Below the pieces are notes generated by a model, which ran no database searches, was not told where the DNA came from, and saw nothing but the letters and a program-made list of their open reading frames with translations. From Marisediminicola sp040546025 (lineage in GTDB: Bacteria; Actinomycetota; Actinomycetes; Actinomycetales; Microbacteriaceae): a stretch of DNA of 64,000 nt. The translations under genes were made by a program, and so were the position numbers. Within the stretch, counting starts at the first letter, position 1; every line of letters starts with the position of its first letter. Below, piece by piece: positions 52,387 through 60,846 of the stretch. Location: the NCBI RefSeq assembly GCF_040546025.1, contig NZ_JBEPNA010000003.1:62001-126000 (forward strand), written 5' to 3'.

Positions 52387-54527
52387 CCCTCGAGCTTACG
52401 CGCCGCGCCTGAGACGTCGAGAACCCACGCGTACTCGAAGGCGCGCTCGCGCCACGCCTCGTACCGTCCGCTCACGCCGCCATGGCCCGCGCTGAGCTCG
52501 GTTTTCAGGAGCGCAGGTGCCCCGACTTCGCGCAGCCGCGCGACCCACTTCGCCGGCTCGACGTAGAGCACCCGGGTGTCGTTGAGGCTCGTCACGGCGA
52601 GGATCGCCGGGTAGGTGATGTCGCCGCGCACGTTCTCATATGGCGAGTACGACCGCATGTACTCGTAAACTGCGCGGTCGTGCAGCGGGTTTCCCCACTC
52701 GTCCCACTCGATCACCGTCAACGGCAGTTCGGGGTCGAGAATGCTCGTGAGCGCATCGACGAAGGGAACGCCCGCGAGGATCCCGCAGAACAGCTGCGGG
52801 GCCATGTTCGCGATGGCGCCGACGAGCAGCCCGCCGGCGCTTCGCCCCTCGGCCACCAGTTGCCCCGGGGTCGTGCGCCCCTCGGCGACGAGGTGCTCGG
52901 CGACTGCGATGAAGTCGGTGAAGGTGTTGCGCTTGGTGAGTGTCTTGCCACTCTCGTACCAGCCGCGGCCGAGCTCTCCGCCGCCGCGCACGTGCGCGAT
53001 CGCGAAGAGCATCCCGCGGTCGAGCAGCGACAGGCGGGCGATCGAGAAACTTGGATCCATGCTTGCCTCGTAGGAGCCGTAGCCGTAGAGCAGGGTCGGC
53101 ACCGGGCGGGAGGCGTCGACGAGCCCCTTCTTCCAGACGAGCGAGATCGGCACCCGCGTGCCGTCGGATGCCGTCGCCCAGTCCCGCGCCTGCTCATAGT
53201 CCTCCGGGAGGTAGCCGCCGAGCACGCTCTGGCGCTTGAGCAGCCGGTATTCCTTCGCGTCGACGTCGTAGTCGAAGACGGATGTCGGAGTGACGAACGA
53301 GGTGAACGTGAGGCGCAGCGTGGGGGCGTTCCACTCCGGGTTCGCGCCCACGCCCACATCGAAGAGTGCCTCGTCGAATTCGAGCTCGCGCAGGCCGCCG
53401 TACCCCACGAACGCCGCCCCGACAACCCTCGCGCTCAACGGGATGATCCCCACCCGGGTGAGGGCCTCGCGACGGTAGGACACCACGAGGTGCGAACGGA
53501 ACGCATCCACCCCCTCGAGGCGGGCCTGGAGCGAATGGGGGATGACGACCAAGCGGTCACCGAGGGGGTCGGCGGCGGCGACGTCGACGAGTTCGAAGTT
53601 CTCGGCGCCGTCGTTGTGGGTGATCAGCAGCCGGTCCTCGCCGGCGACGACGGCGTGCTCGACGTCATACTCGACCCCCTCCACCCGTGGCCAGATGACG
53701 CGGAACTCTCCCGTCGGGTCGGCGGCGTCGACGTAGCGCACCTCGCTGGTGATCTTCGACCCGATGTGGATCATCAGGTACTTTCGGCTTCGGGTGCGGT
53801 CGATGCCGACCCAGTAGCGATCGTCCTTCTCGGTGAACACGGTGACGTCATCGGCCGCGGCGCTGCCGATCCGGTGCCGCCAGACGGTGTCAGGGCGCCA
53901 GGCGTCGTCGACGGTGCAGTAGAAGACATAGGCGCCGTCGAGCGAGAACAGCGCTCCCGCGGCCGTTGCCGGTATTTCGTCGATCGAGCTGGCCTCGCCC
54001 GACGCGATGTCCCTGATCCTCAGGGTGTAGCGCTCATCCCCTGCCACGTCGACGGCCCAGGCGAGCAGGGTGCCATCGGTGGAGACGTCGAAGCTGCCGA
54101 GCGAGAAGAAGTCGTGCCCCTCCGCCTCGGCATTCGCGTCGAGGAGCACCTCCTCGCCGACGAGGGGGGAGCCGGCATCCGTAGCCGGTGCGCTCCAGTC
54201 GTCCTCGCCGCTGATCGGCGCGCGACAATAGACCCCGTAGGACTTCCCCTCAACAGTGCGGGTGTAGTACCAGTGCCCCCCGCGGCGCGTCGGTACCGAG
54301 AGATCGGTCTCCTGGGTCCTGGCCTTGATCTCGCCGTAGATCTCGTCCGTCAGCGACTCGAGGTGGGCGGTGTTCGCGGCCGTCCACTCGTTCTCCGCTG
54401 TGAGGTGAGCAATGACGGCCGGGTCGTCCTTGTCGCGCAGCCACTCGTAGTGGTCGGTGAAGTCGTGACCGTGGTGGGAGCGGACGATGGGCAGCTTGGT
54501 GGCCGTGGGCGGGTTCGAATTGATCAC
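52383..54527 (-). CDS. Oligopeptidase B-type S9 serine peptidase
   Basis: A 714-residue prolyl-oligopeptidase family enzyme. The beta-propeller (about 70-420) is followed by the alpha/beta-hydrolase domain. Nucleophile Ser is in AEGRSAGGLLVGA (GxSxG), Asp is in TSLNDTRVLYVEP, and His is in LSAGHGGVSGR. The YGYGSYEASMDPSFS block is typical of oligopeptidase B, which cleaves after basic residues. GTG 54527 gives the normal length. It is the first gene of a three-gene operon with mycoredoxin and maltokinase. Confidence 0.93.
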   Translation of the reverse strand: MINSNPPTATKLPIVRSHHGHDFTDHYEWLRDKDDPAVIAHLTAENEWTAANTAHLESLTDEIYGEIKARTQETDLSVPTRRGGHWYYTRTVEGKSYGVYCRAPISGEDDWSAPATDAGSPLVGEEVLLDANAEAEGHDFFSLGSFDVSTDGTLLAWAVDVAGDERYTLRIRDIASGEASSIDEIPATAAGALFSLDGAYVFYCTVDDAWRPDTVWRHRIGSAAADDVTVFTEKDDRYWVGIDRTRSRKYLMIHIGSKITSEVRYVDAADPTGEFRVIWPRVEGVEYDVEHAVVAGEDRLLITHNDGAENFELVDVAAADPLGDRLVVIPHSLQARLEGVDAFRSHLVVSYRREALTRVGIIPLSARVVGAAFVGYGGLRELEFDEALFDVGVGANPEWNAPTLRLTFTSFVTPTSVFDYDVDAKEYRLLKRQSVLGGYLPEDYEQARDWATASDGTRVPISLVWKKGLVDASRPVPTLLYGYGSYEASMDPSFSIARLSLLDRGMLFAIAHVRGGGELGRGWYESGKTLTKRNTFTDFIAVAEHLVAEGRTTPGQLVAEGRSAGGLLVGAIANMAPQLFCGILAGVPFVDALTSILDPELPLTVIEWDEWGNPLHDRAVYEYMRSYSPYENVRGDITYPAILAVTSLNDTRVLYVEPAKWVARLREVGAPALLKTELSAGHGGVSGRYEAWRERAFEYAWVLDVSGAARKLEG

Positions 54528-54557
54528 GCTCCACCGTACCCAGCAATGGCGCCCGGA

Positions 54558-55268
54558 TCACTCCGCGATGAGAAGCTTCCAGCGGATGAAGGCATCCGGG
54601 TCGATCGGCAGCCGCGACCAGACGGAGTGCTGGCGTAGCCCGACGGCGGCATCGAGCGCGCGGAGGATGCGGCGGTCGGCGGGCGTCAGCTCGTGCCGGG
54701 TGCCGATCGGGTCGTGGACGAATGAGACGAGGAACGCGGCGTTTCTGGCGTGCACGAACGGCTCGGTAGTGCTGGATCCAAATTGGGCGGCCTCGTAGAC
54801 GATGGATGCGAGCAGGCTCGGCAGCGGAACGGACGGTGCCCGAAGTCCCTTGCTCGCACCGCGGGGTTCGCAGCGTTCGAGCGCCTGGTCGCCGCCGCTC
54901 AGCGAGGTAATGCCTGTCACATCGACGATCCATTGCTGCGGGAGGTCGGTGCGCGATCCCCGTTCTGCCGGTCGACTGAACCGGAACTCCGTCGAGACAG
55001 AAGGCTCCTCGAGCACGAATCCGAGTTCGCGCAGGCAGCGGATGACCGTCGGCATGGCGCTCGCCGTCGTCACCAGGCGACCGAGTGGCCGCGCGGAGTG
55101 GCTGACCAGCTCGCAGTCGCCGTCGTGGGCGAGGGCGTGGGCCATCGCGGCGTGCCCTCCCACGAGCACCCAGGAACCCTCGTCGAGCAGCGCGCTCAGG
55201 TCAAGAATGGTGTCCCAGAGCTCGTCAGGCCAAACGGTGGATTCCGGAACGGCAAAAGCAATACTCAC
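54558..55268 (-). CDS. Nucleotidyltransferase-like protein with altered active site
   Basis: A 236-residue protein. The N-terminal WVLVGGHAAMAHALAHDGD resembles the GG..A start of AbiEii-type nucleotidyltransferases. The following strand, where D-x-D carboxylates are expected, reads SARPLGRLVTTAS, so they are not visible. The C-terminus has helical and arginine-rich stretches (TPADRRILRALDAAVG). Both the assignment and the loss of catalysis are tentative. GTG 55268 is the start. It diverges from the CYTH-CHAD gene. Confidence 0.65.
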   Translation of the reverse strand: MSIAFAVPESTVWPDELWDTILDLSALLDEGSWVLVGGHAAMAHALAHDGDCELVSHSARPLGRLVTTASAMPTVIRCLRELGFVLEEPSVSTEFRFSRPAERGSRTDLPQQWIVDVTGITSLSGGDQALERCEPRGASKGLRAPSVPLPSLLASIVYEAAQFGSSTTEPFVHARNAAFLVSFVHDPIGTRHELTPADRRILRALDAAVGLRQHSVWSRLPIDPDAFIRWKLLIAE

Positions 55269-55472
55269 TGCACGACCCCCATCGATGCTGTGACGCGCAA
55301 CTGGCGCCCCCGGGGACCATCTAATCGCAGCGGCGGGGCTTCGCGCTCCCCCCGTTCGGGAATGAGGGTGGCGATCCCCACTGTCGCGGCGATCGGTCCT
55401 ACGCTATTGATCACGACGCCTCGAGCAACGGTGGAGCCTCCCCGGTTCGGGCGCGGGATCGGTGGCACGAGC

Positions 55473-57008
55473 ATGTCAATGACGACGCACGAGGAAATCG
55501 AGCGCAAGTACGAGGTCGACGAGGATGCGTCGGTTCCGGACCTCTCCGACATCGCGACGGTGGAGCCGGCGGGGGAGCTGCTCCTCACGGCCGACTACTT
55601 CGACACCGACTCCGGCGACCTCGCCGCGCACCTCGTCGTGTTGCGACGTCGCGTCGGCGGGGGCGACGAGGGGTGGCACATCAAGTTCCCCGCTGCGGTC
55701 GGGCGCACCGAGCTGCACTGGCCGCTGTCGATCGGAGCGGCGGAGGACGCGTACCACGACGCGCCCGCCTCGGTGCCCGCCGAGGTGATCGCGCCTATTC
55801 TCGCGCTCGTGCGCGCGAGACCGCTTCGGATCATCGCCCGCCTGCACACGCGCCGCACAGCGCTGCACCTCGTGGGCGATTCGGGACAACGACTGCTCGA
55901 GCTCGCCGACGACCGGGTTGAGGCGAGCGATGTCGCCGCGGGCACGCTCAGGATCTGGCACGAGTGGGAGACCGAGCTGCTCGGTGGCGCGCCCGAATCG
56001 CCGCAGGCGCGCTCCGCCCTGCTCGACGCGGTGGAGGAGCGGCTGCTGGCCGCCGGGGCGCGGCCGGCCGCGAGCGCGTCGAAGCTCGCGACCGCGCTCG
56101 GTCGAACTAGCCTCGCGCCGGCGCAGCAGGCTGCGTCACTTGACCGGGCGAGCCCGGCATCCGAAATTCTCCTCGCGGCGATCGGCGCCCTCGTCGCGGA
56201 CATCGCCAGGATCGACCCGCTCGTGCGGCTCGACCGGCCCGACTCGGTGCACCAGTTGCGCACGAGGGTCAGGCGGCTCCGGAGCTTGTTCGTCTCGTAT
56301 CGCCGCGTTTTCAACCGCGCGGTGACCGACCCGATCCGCGATGAGCTCCAGCACCTCGGGGTCGTGCTGGGCGAGGCGCGGGATGCCGAGGTGATGCGGG
56401 ATCGCGCGCGCGCGCTGATCGCCGACCACGACGCGCTCGTGGCCGGACTCGGCACGCGACTCGTCGACGGCTGGGCGGGCGCGTACTCCGATGCGCACGG
56501 GCGCGTGCTGGCCGAGCTGTCGTCGCCGCGGTACCTGGCTCTGCTCGACTCGCTCGACGAGTTCCTCGCCCGCCCGCCGCTCGCCGAGGACGCCTTCGCG
56601 TCGGCCCGCACGGCGATTCCACCCGCGTTGGCGCGGGACCTGAACCGGGTGCTGCGCACCGCGAAGGCCGCGGATGCTGCCCAGACAGAGCCCGAGCGGA
56701 TCGAGCTTCTGCACGCCACACGCAAGGCCGCGAAGCGACTGCGCTATGCCGCCGAGGCCGTCAGCGCTGGCGTCGGCGGCGTGTTCGGCCGCCGGGTGCG
56801 CACGGTGGCGGCGGCCGCGGAGGCCATCCACGACCTGCTCGGCGAACATCGCGACAGCTCGCTCATGCAGGAGTACCTGCGGGCGACCGCTCGCTCGGGC
56901 GAGCACGCCTTCGACTACGGGGTGCTGCACGAGGTCGAGCGGCACGGCGCGGCGCTGTGCCTGGCCGACTACCCCGGGGCGCTCGACGACCTCAAGCGGC
57001 TGCGCTAG
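55473..57008 (+). CDS. CYTH-CHAD domain protein
   Basis: A 511-residue two-domain protein. The CYTH domain (about 1-195) has the signature EIERKYEV and a beta tunnel with charged residues (HIKFP, TELHWPL) for triphosphate substrates. The CHAD domain (about 225-500) has conserved histidines in SVHQLRTRVRRLRSLF, LLHATRKAAKRLRYAAEAV and IHDLLGEHRDS. Such proteins act on inorganic triphosphate or polyphosphate, and CHAD associates with polyphosphate granules. ATG 55473 is chosen and a second ATG lies two codons later. The 3' end abuts a 202-bp tandem duplication. Confidence 0.93.
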   Translation: MSMTTHEEIERKYEVDEDASVPDLSDIATVEPAGELLLTADYFDTDSGDLAAHLVVLRRRVGGGDEGWHIKFPAAVGRTELHWPLSIGAAEDAYHDAPASVPAEVIAPILALVRARPLRIIARLHTRRTALHLVGDSGQRLLELADDRVEASDVAAGTLRIWHEWETELLGGAPESPQARSALLDAVEERLLAAGARPAASASKLATALGRTSLAPAQQAASLDRASPASEILLAAIGALVADIARIDPLVRLDRPDSVHQLRTRVRRLRSLFVSYRRVFNRAVTDPIRDELQHLGVVLGEARDAEVMRDRARALIADHDALVAGLGTRLVDGWAGAYSDAHGRVLAELSSPRYLALLDSLDEFLARPPLAEDAFASARTAIPPALARDLNRVLRTAKAADAAQTEPERIELLHATRKAAKRLRYAAEAVSAGVGGVFGRRVRTVAAAAEAIHDLLGEHRDSSLMQEYLRATARSGEHAFDYGVLHEVERHGAALCLADYPGALDDLKRLR

Positions 57009-57360
57009 CGGGCGCGCCCGGCGCGATCTGGCTGCGCCGCGCGAGCGTAAGAGTGACTTTTCGCCGAGTGTGCCTCGTCTCGCCGAGTGTGCCTCTAGCA
57101 CGAGGCTCTCTCGGCGCGAATGGTCACACTGGGCGTGCGGATGCCCAAGCGCGACGCCTCGGTGCAGGTCCCAGGCAGCATGCCCGCCGCAATGGGCACG
57201 CGCCGCGCGTAGTGGCTGCGCCGCGCGTAGTGGCTGCGCCGCGCGAGCGTCAGCGTGACTTTTCGCTGAGTGTGTCTCTTTTCGCCGAGTGTGCCTGCAG
57301 CATGAGGCTCTCTCGGCGCGAATGGTCACACTGGGCGTGCGGATGCAGAGGCGCGACGCC
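57009..57360. other. Gene-free stretch carrying a tandem duplication
   Basis: About 350 bp between convergent genes. It is filled by two copies of a repeat unit offset by 202 nt, each with an internal hairpin, and by an 18-bp unit (GTGGCTGCGCCGCGCGTA) repeated between them. No coding signal is seen. Confidence 0.7.
57030..57175. repeat. Tandem duplication, copy A
   Basis: This 146-nt segment is repeated at 57232-57377 with constant offset 202 nt and no gaps. A block of 43 bases (57102-57144) is identical in both. A hairpin GCCTC-TAGCAC-GAGGC sits near the centre. Its last 15 bases equal the end of the downstream gene in copy B, so copy A contains a mutated remnant of that gene's last codons. 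Confidence 0.8.
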
Positions 57361-57377
57361 TCAGTGCAGGTCCCAGC
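57232..57377. repeat. Tandem duplication, copy B
   Basis: Second copy. Here the stop codon and last codons of the 57361-58056 gene form the 3' part. The central hairpin is GCCT-GCAGCATG-AGGC, with changes relative to copy A that keep the pairing. The element may serve as the terminator of the convergent genes. Confidence 0.8.
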
Positions 57378-58056
57378 CGGGGATGACCTCGAAGGTGGAC
57401 TGCTGGCCGATTCCGCGCTCGAGGAACGCGACGAGGTCGTCGAGCGCGCGCCGGGAGCCAGGCACGGCCCGAGGGTAACGCGCCCACTCGTCGGCAATGT
57501 CCCGGTATTCCGTCTCCCGCACCGCGACGCCGGAGCGACGCATCGCGGCCTCGAGCTCGACGACACCGGCCCGGTCCGCCGCCGACTGCGACGCCTGCAG
57601 CAGTGTCGTCGGGAGACCGGCGGGCTCGAGACCAGGTATCCCCGGAGGTGCGACGAGAACGAGGCGCGACGCCGGCAGCATCCTGCTCGCCCGCACACCG
57701 TCCTCCGCACGATCGCCCTCGGCAACGACGGCGCCGAGTCCGACATCCAGCCCCCGCTCGCGGGCGATCCCGCTCGCGTGCTCGATCGCCGAGGCCGCAT
57801 CCTCGTCCACCCCGGCGACGTAGGCGAGGCCGGGCAGGCGGGCGGCGATCGACCCCGCGAGCCAGCGGAGCCCCGACGGGTGTCCGCTGAGGCACACAAC
57901 GAGGCACCTGGCCGCCGAGCCGTCACTCTGCCAGAGCGTGCCCTGCCCTGAGCGCACTGCCGAGACCCCGCGCACGCGGGGGGATGCCGCGGCGGCAGCG
58001 AGTCCGGGGGCGCGGCGTTCCGCCCACCGGGCGAAGCTGAGAAGGTGGCTGGCCAT
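57361..58056 (-). CDS. Alpha/beta-hydrolase-fold-like hypothetical protein
   Basis: A 231-residue protein without signal peptide. CLVVCLSGHPSGLRWLAGSIAARL and RLVLVAPPGIPGLEPAG look like beta-strand/turn regions of an alpha/beta fold, but no nucleophile elbow GxSxG is present. The family is not recognised. ATG 58056 has AGGA upstream. The C-terminus (FEVIPGWDLH) lies in the duplicated segment. The upstream GST-like gene begins 1 kb away on the same strand. Confidence 0.65.
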   Translation of the reverse strand: MASHLLSFARWAERRAPGLAAAAASPRVRGVSAVRSGQGTLWQSDGSAARCLVVCLSGHPSGLRWLAGSIAARLPGLAYVAGVDEDAASAIEHASGIARERGLDVGLGAVVAEGDRAEDGVRASRMLPASRLVLVAPPGIPGLEPAGLPTTLLQASQSAADRAGVVELEAAMRRSGVAVRETEYRDIADEWARYPRAVPGSRRALDDLVAFLERGIGQQSTFEVIPGWDLH

Positions 58057-58097
58057 GGTCGGTCCTCGAGTCGATGGATGCGGAGGTGCGGCCGGTG

Positions 58098-59129
58098 CTA
58101 CGCGACGCCCTGGCCGGGCTGGACCTGCTCACCCGGAAGAGGAGGCGCCGGGGGAGTGCCGTCGCCGAACGGGCGTCCGCCGAGCGATTCCCTGCCGTGC
58201 GGGCTCAGCCAGCCTGACAGGTCGGGACCCTTGGGTACGATTCCGGTCGGATTGATGTCGGTGTGCACGAGGTAGTAGTGCTGCTTGATCTGCACGAAGT
58301 CGATCGTGTCGCCGAAGCCGGGGGTCTGGAACAGGTCCTTGGCGTAGGAGTACAGGGCCGGCATCTCGCTGAGCTTGTTGCGGTTGCAACGGAAGTGCCC
58401 GTGATAGACCGCGTCGAACCGGACGAGCGTCGTGAACAGCCGCACGTCTGCCTCGGTGATGGTGTCGCCGACGAGGTATCGCTGGTCCGCGAGCCGCGCC
58501 TCGAGGGCATCCAGCCTGTCGAACAGACGGTCGTACGCGTTCTCGTAGGCACGCTGCGAGCCGGCGAACCCGGCACGGTACACGCCATTGTTGACATCGC
58601 GGAAGATGACATCGTTGATGTCGTCGATCTCCGCGCGCAGCTCGACCGGGTACAGGTCGGGCGCCCCGTCCCGGTGCAGCGCGCTCCACTCGGTCTCGAA
58701 GTCGATGGTGATCTGCGGGTAGTTGTTGGTGACGACTTTTCCGCTCGCGATCTCGACGATCGCGGGGACGGTGATTCCGCGGGGGTAGTCCGGGAATCTC
58801 GCGAGGTAGGCCTGCTGAAGCCGCTCGATCCCGAGCACGGGGTCGAGGCCGCCGGGATCGAGGTCGAAGATCCAGCTGCGCTCGTCGTGCGTCGGTCCGG
58901 GCATCCCGAGGCTGATGGCTTCCTCGAGCCCGAGCAGGCGCCGCACGATCGCGGTGCGGTTGGCCCACGGGCAGGCCCTGGCCGCGACGAGACGGTACCG
59001 GCCGGCCTCCGCGGGCCAGCCGTCCCGCCCATCGACGGTGATGCGGTCCTCGATGTAGGCCGTGTCGCGCGTGAACTCCGCGCCGGGGGTGACGTAGGAG
59101 CCCTGGGTGGGCTGGATGTCTTCGGTCAT
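58098..59129 (-). CDS. Glutathionyl-hydroquinone reductase-like (GST superfamily) protein
   Basis: A 343-residue Xi-class GST-like protein. The active site is ARACPWANRTAIVRRL (Cys in CPWA), preceded by the family N-terminus. TVPAIVEIASGKVVTNNYPQI is the thiol-binding cis-Pro/Asn region. A C-terminal all-helical domain contains LVGDTITEADVRLFTTLVRFDAVYHGHF. Bacteria of this group use mycothiol, so the physiological thiol is probably not glutathione. The C-terminal Pro/Gly-rich tail is atypically long. Its start lies 31 nt downstream of the class IV PLP gene, with which it may be cotranscribed. Confidence 0.93.
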   Translation of the reverse strand: MTEDIQPTQGSYVTPGAEFTRDTAYIEDRITVDGRDGWPAEAGRYRLVAARACPWANRTAIVRRLLGLEEAISLGMPGPTHDERSWIFDLDPGGLDPVLGIERLQQAYLARFPDYPRGITVPAIVEIASGKVVTNNYPQITIDFETEWSALHRDGAPDLYPVELRAEIDDINDVIFRDVNNGVYRAGFAGSQRAYENAYDRLFDRLDALEARLADQRYLVGDTITEADVRLFTTLVRFDAVYHGHFRCNRNKLSEMPALYSYAKDLFQTPGFGDTIDFVQIKQHYYLVHTDINPTGIVPKGPDLSGWLSPHGRESLGGRPFGDGTPPAPPLPGEQVQPGQGVA

Positions 59130-59159
59130 TTCGCCAGCCTAAGCAGTGCTGTCTGCAAA

Positions 59160-60059
59160 CTAGTCGCGGCGTCCGGCGAGGTAGCGGTTGAATTGCGCCG
59201 TGAGGTCGGCCTCGGATGCGCGGGGGGTTCCGTCGACGGCGGTCACCGGCGCGGCGTGGCGCACGCTCGACACGAGCCAGACGGCGTCCGCCGAGTGCAG
59301 ATGTTCGGTGGTCGTCAGTTCGAGGGCGGTGGGGATGCCGTGCTGGGCGGCGAAGGCGAAGAGGCTGTCCTGGGTGGTGCCGTCGAGGATCGCGAGACCT
59401 GGACCGGGCGTGACGAGCCGCCCGTCGCGCAACAGCAACACCGTCGAGGTCGGGCCCTCGAGCACGACGCCGTCGGAGCTGACGAAGATCACGTCGTCGG
59501 CTCCGCGCCGCTGTGCCTCGCGCAGTGCCGCGCTGTTCACCGCGTAGGAGAGGGTCTTCGCTCCCTGGAGGAGCCACGGCGAAATGCTCGCGACATCGTG
59601 CCGGTAGCCGCGATCCAGCGTCACCACGCGCAGCCCGTCGCGTCGTGCCGCAGCGAAGTCCGAACTGGCGAAGCCGTGCACCCATCCGGTCGGGCGGCCG
59701 TCGCCCTCAATGCCGCGGGTGTAGATCGTCTTGATCGCTGCTTCGCGGTGGCCGGCGAGGGAGTCGGCCACCGCGGTAATCGCGGCCCGCCATGTATCGA
59801 GGTCTGGTTCGGGCAGGTCGAGGGCGGCCGCCGACCGCGCGAAGCGGCGCAGGTGTGCCTCGAGCGCCTGCGGGGTGCCCGACACCGCCCCGATCGTCTC
59901 GAAGATGCCGTCGCCGCGGGTGATCCCGAGGTCGCGCACGCCGATATGCACCGCGTCGGGGTCGACGAGCCGGAGCGGGGCCGCGCCGTCGAGACTCGCC
60001 GGCGCATGCCGGGAAGGCTGGTTCAGGATCGCGAGGGTGGATGCCGGAGTGGTGCTCAT
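59160..60059 (-). CDS. Class IV PLP enzyme (aminodeoxychorismate lyase/BCAT-like)
   Basis: A 299-residue fold-type IV PLP protein. The Schiff-base Lys is in LQGAKTLSYAVN, and the phosphate/carboxylate region is EGPTSTVLLLRDGRLVTPGPGLAILDGTTQDSL. The early HIGVRDLGITRGDGIFETIGA block is typical. Sequence pattern fits 4-amino-4-deoxychorismate lyase (PabC) or a D-/branched-chain aminotransferase, and the two cannot be separated here. ATG 60059 starts after the large non-coding region. It precedes the GST-like gene on the same strand. Confidence 0.92.
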   Translation of the reverse strand: MSTTPASTLAILNQPSRHAPASLDGAAPLRLVDPDAVHIGVRDLGITRGDGIFETIGAVSGTPQALEAHLRRFARSAAALDLPEPDLDTWRAAITAVADSLAGHREAAIKTIYTRGIEGDGRPTGWVHGFASSDFAAARRDGLRVVTLDRGYRHDVASISPWLLQGAKTLSYAVNSAALREAQRRGADDVIFVSSDGVVLEGPTSTVLLLRDGRLVTPGPGLAILDGTTQDSLFAFAAQHGIPTALELTTTEHLHSADAVWLVSSVRHAAPVTAVDGTPRASEADLTAQFNRYLAGRRD

Positions 60060-60368
60060 CGCCTCAGCTTAGGGAATCTGCGTCGGCCCGCCGGCTGCGT
60101 CATGCTCGGCTGGCGCCGGAACGACTCGACACAGATGTTCGCGGGACCGCCGGTCCACACCCGCCGCATCGGCCGAAAGTTGGGTAACTACGACTCGCCC
60201 AGTGCGCAGATACGGTGTGTTCACCGGCAGCACCAGCCAGTTTGTACCCCGAATTCGCCCAATTTCCCTTACCGGGGTCCCCCTTTATGTGGACCCCCGG
60301 TCTGGGGGCCGCGCGCTCGGGCACGCGCTGCCTACAGTAATACCAGCAACTTAGCCGGGGGGCTAGGG

Positions 60369-60614
60369 ATGACGGCGGCTCGTGGTCGGCATCGGATCGC
60401 GGGGGCGATCGGATGCGGACGTCAACGACTACCGGCCGCCGTCATCACTGCGAGAAGGGCCGCTGCTTCGGGAGCATCGGCATCCTTCTGTTTCGCCGCA
60501 GACGGGGGTCTGGGGTTAACGAGAACGGGGGCGGGAACCGCGGATCATGACGGTTCTCGCCCCACTTCTCGATCCATCACGATGACGTCGCGGTCACGGA
60601 TCGAAGCGCCCTGA
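60369..60614 (+). pseudogene. Possible remnant of an exported-protein N-terminus
   Basis: An 81-codon frame begins MTAARGRHRIAGAIGCG after a purine-rich GGGGGGCTAGGG. The first third has the basic-then-small-residue composition of a signal peptide, but the rest is Arg/Ser-rich and the frame ends without a domain. It may be a decayed 5' end of a surface protein or a chance ORF. Confidence 0.25.
60527..60563. terminator. GC-rich hairpin
   Basis: GGGGGCGGGAACCG and CGGTTCTCGCCCC pair with one mismatch around a 10-nt loop. It may be a terminator or a structured element in the gene-free region. Confidence 0.45.
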
Positions 60615-60744
60615 CCCTCACGACTCGGGAATCGAACTCAGGCGTCGGGCGCTTATGCAGCGAGAGTACGCCGACAGTCGAGAATGCTGGTACCCCTTGA
60701 CTTGATCGCGGGAGGCGGGTCGAGGTCGCGGCGATCAGAGCAGA

Positions 60745-60805
60745 CGCGGGTGTTGTTCACTGGCGCGTATGGGGATTACGCTCACGCGAGCGAATAACAC
60801 CCGCG
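60745..60805. repeat. Inverted repeat CGCGGGTGTTGTTC / GAATAACACCCGCG
   Basis: Fourteen-bp arms with one mismatch are separated by 33 nt. The element lies about 40 nt downstream of the stop of the minus-strand LEA-like gene and may terminate it. Confidence 0.5.
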
Positions 60806-60846
60806 CGAGAGTGCGGGCGGCCAGGACACTCGCGGCGGGCGCGGAG

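Larger units (their letters stand above)
60060..60846. other. Long region with no good gene, containing palindromes and possible gene remnant
   Basis: 787 bp between two minus-strand genes. It contains a CCGGGGTCC/TGGACCCCCGG hairpin (about 60272-60300), a strong GC hairpin at 60527-60563 and a 14-bp near-perfect inverted repeat at 60745-60805. An ATG at 60369 after GGGGGGCTAGG opens an 81-codon plus-strand frame rich in Ala/Arg. No conserved domain is seen. Confidence 0.55.

Noticed and set aside
60627..60637. tRNA T-arm-like GTTCGATTCCC on the minus strand
   Set aside because: No acceptor, D or anticodon arm can be folded around it, so no tRNA or tmRNA is called.
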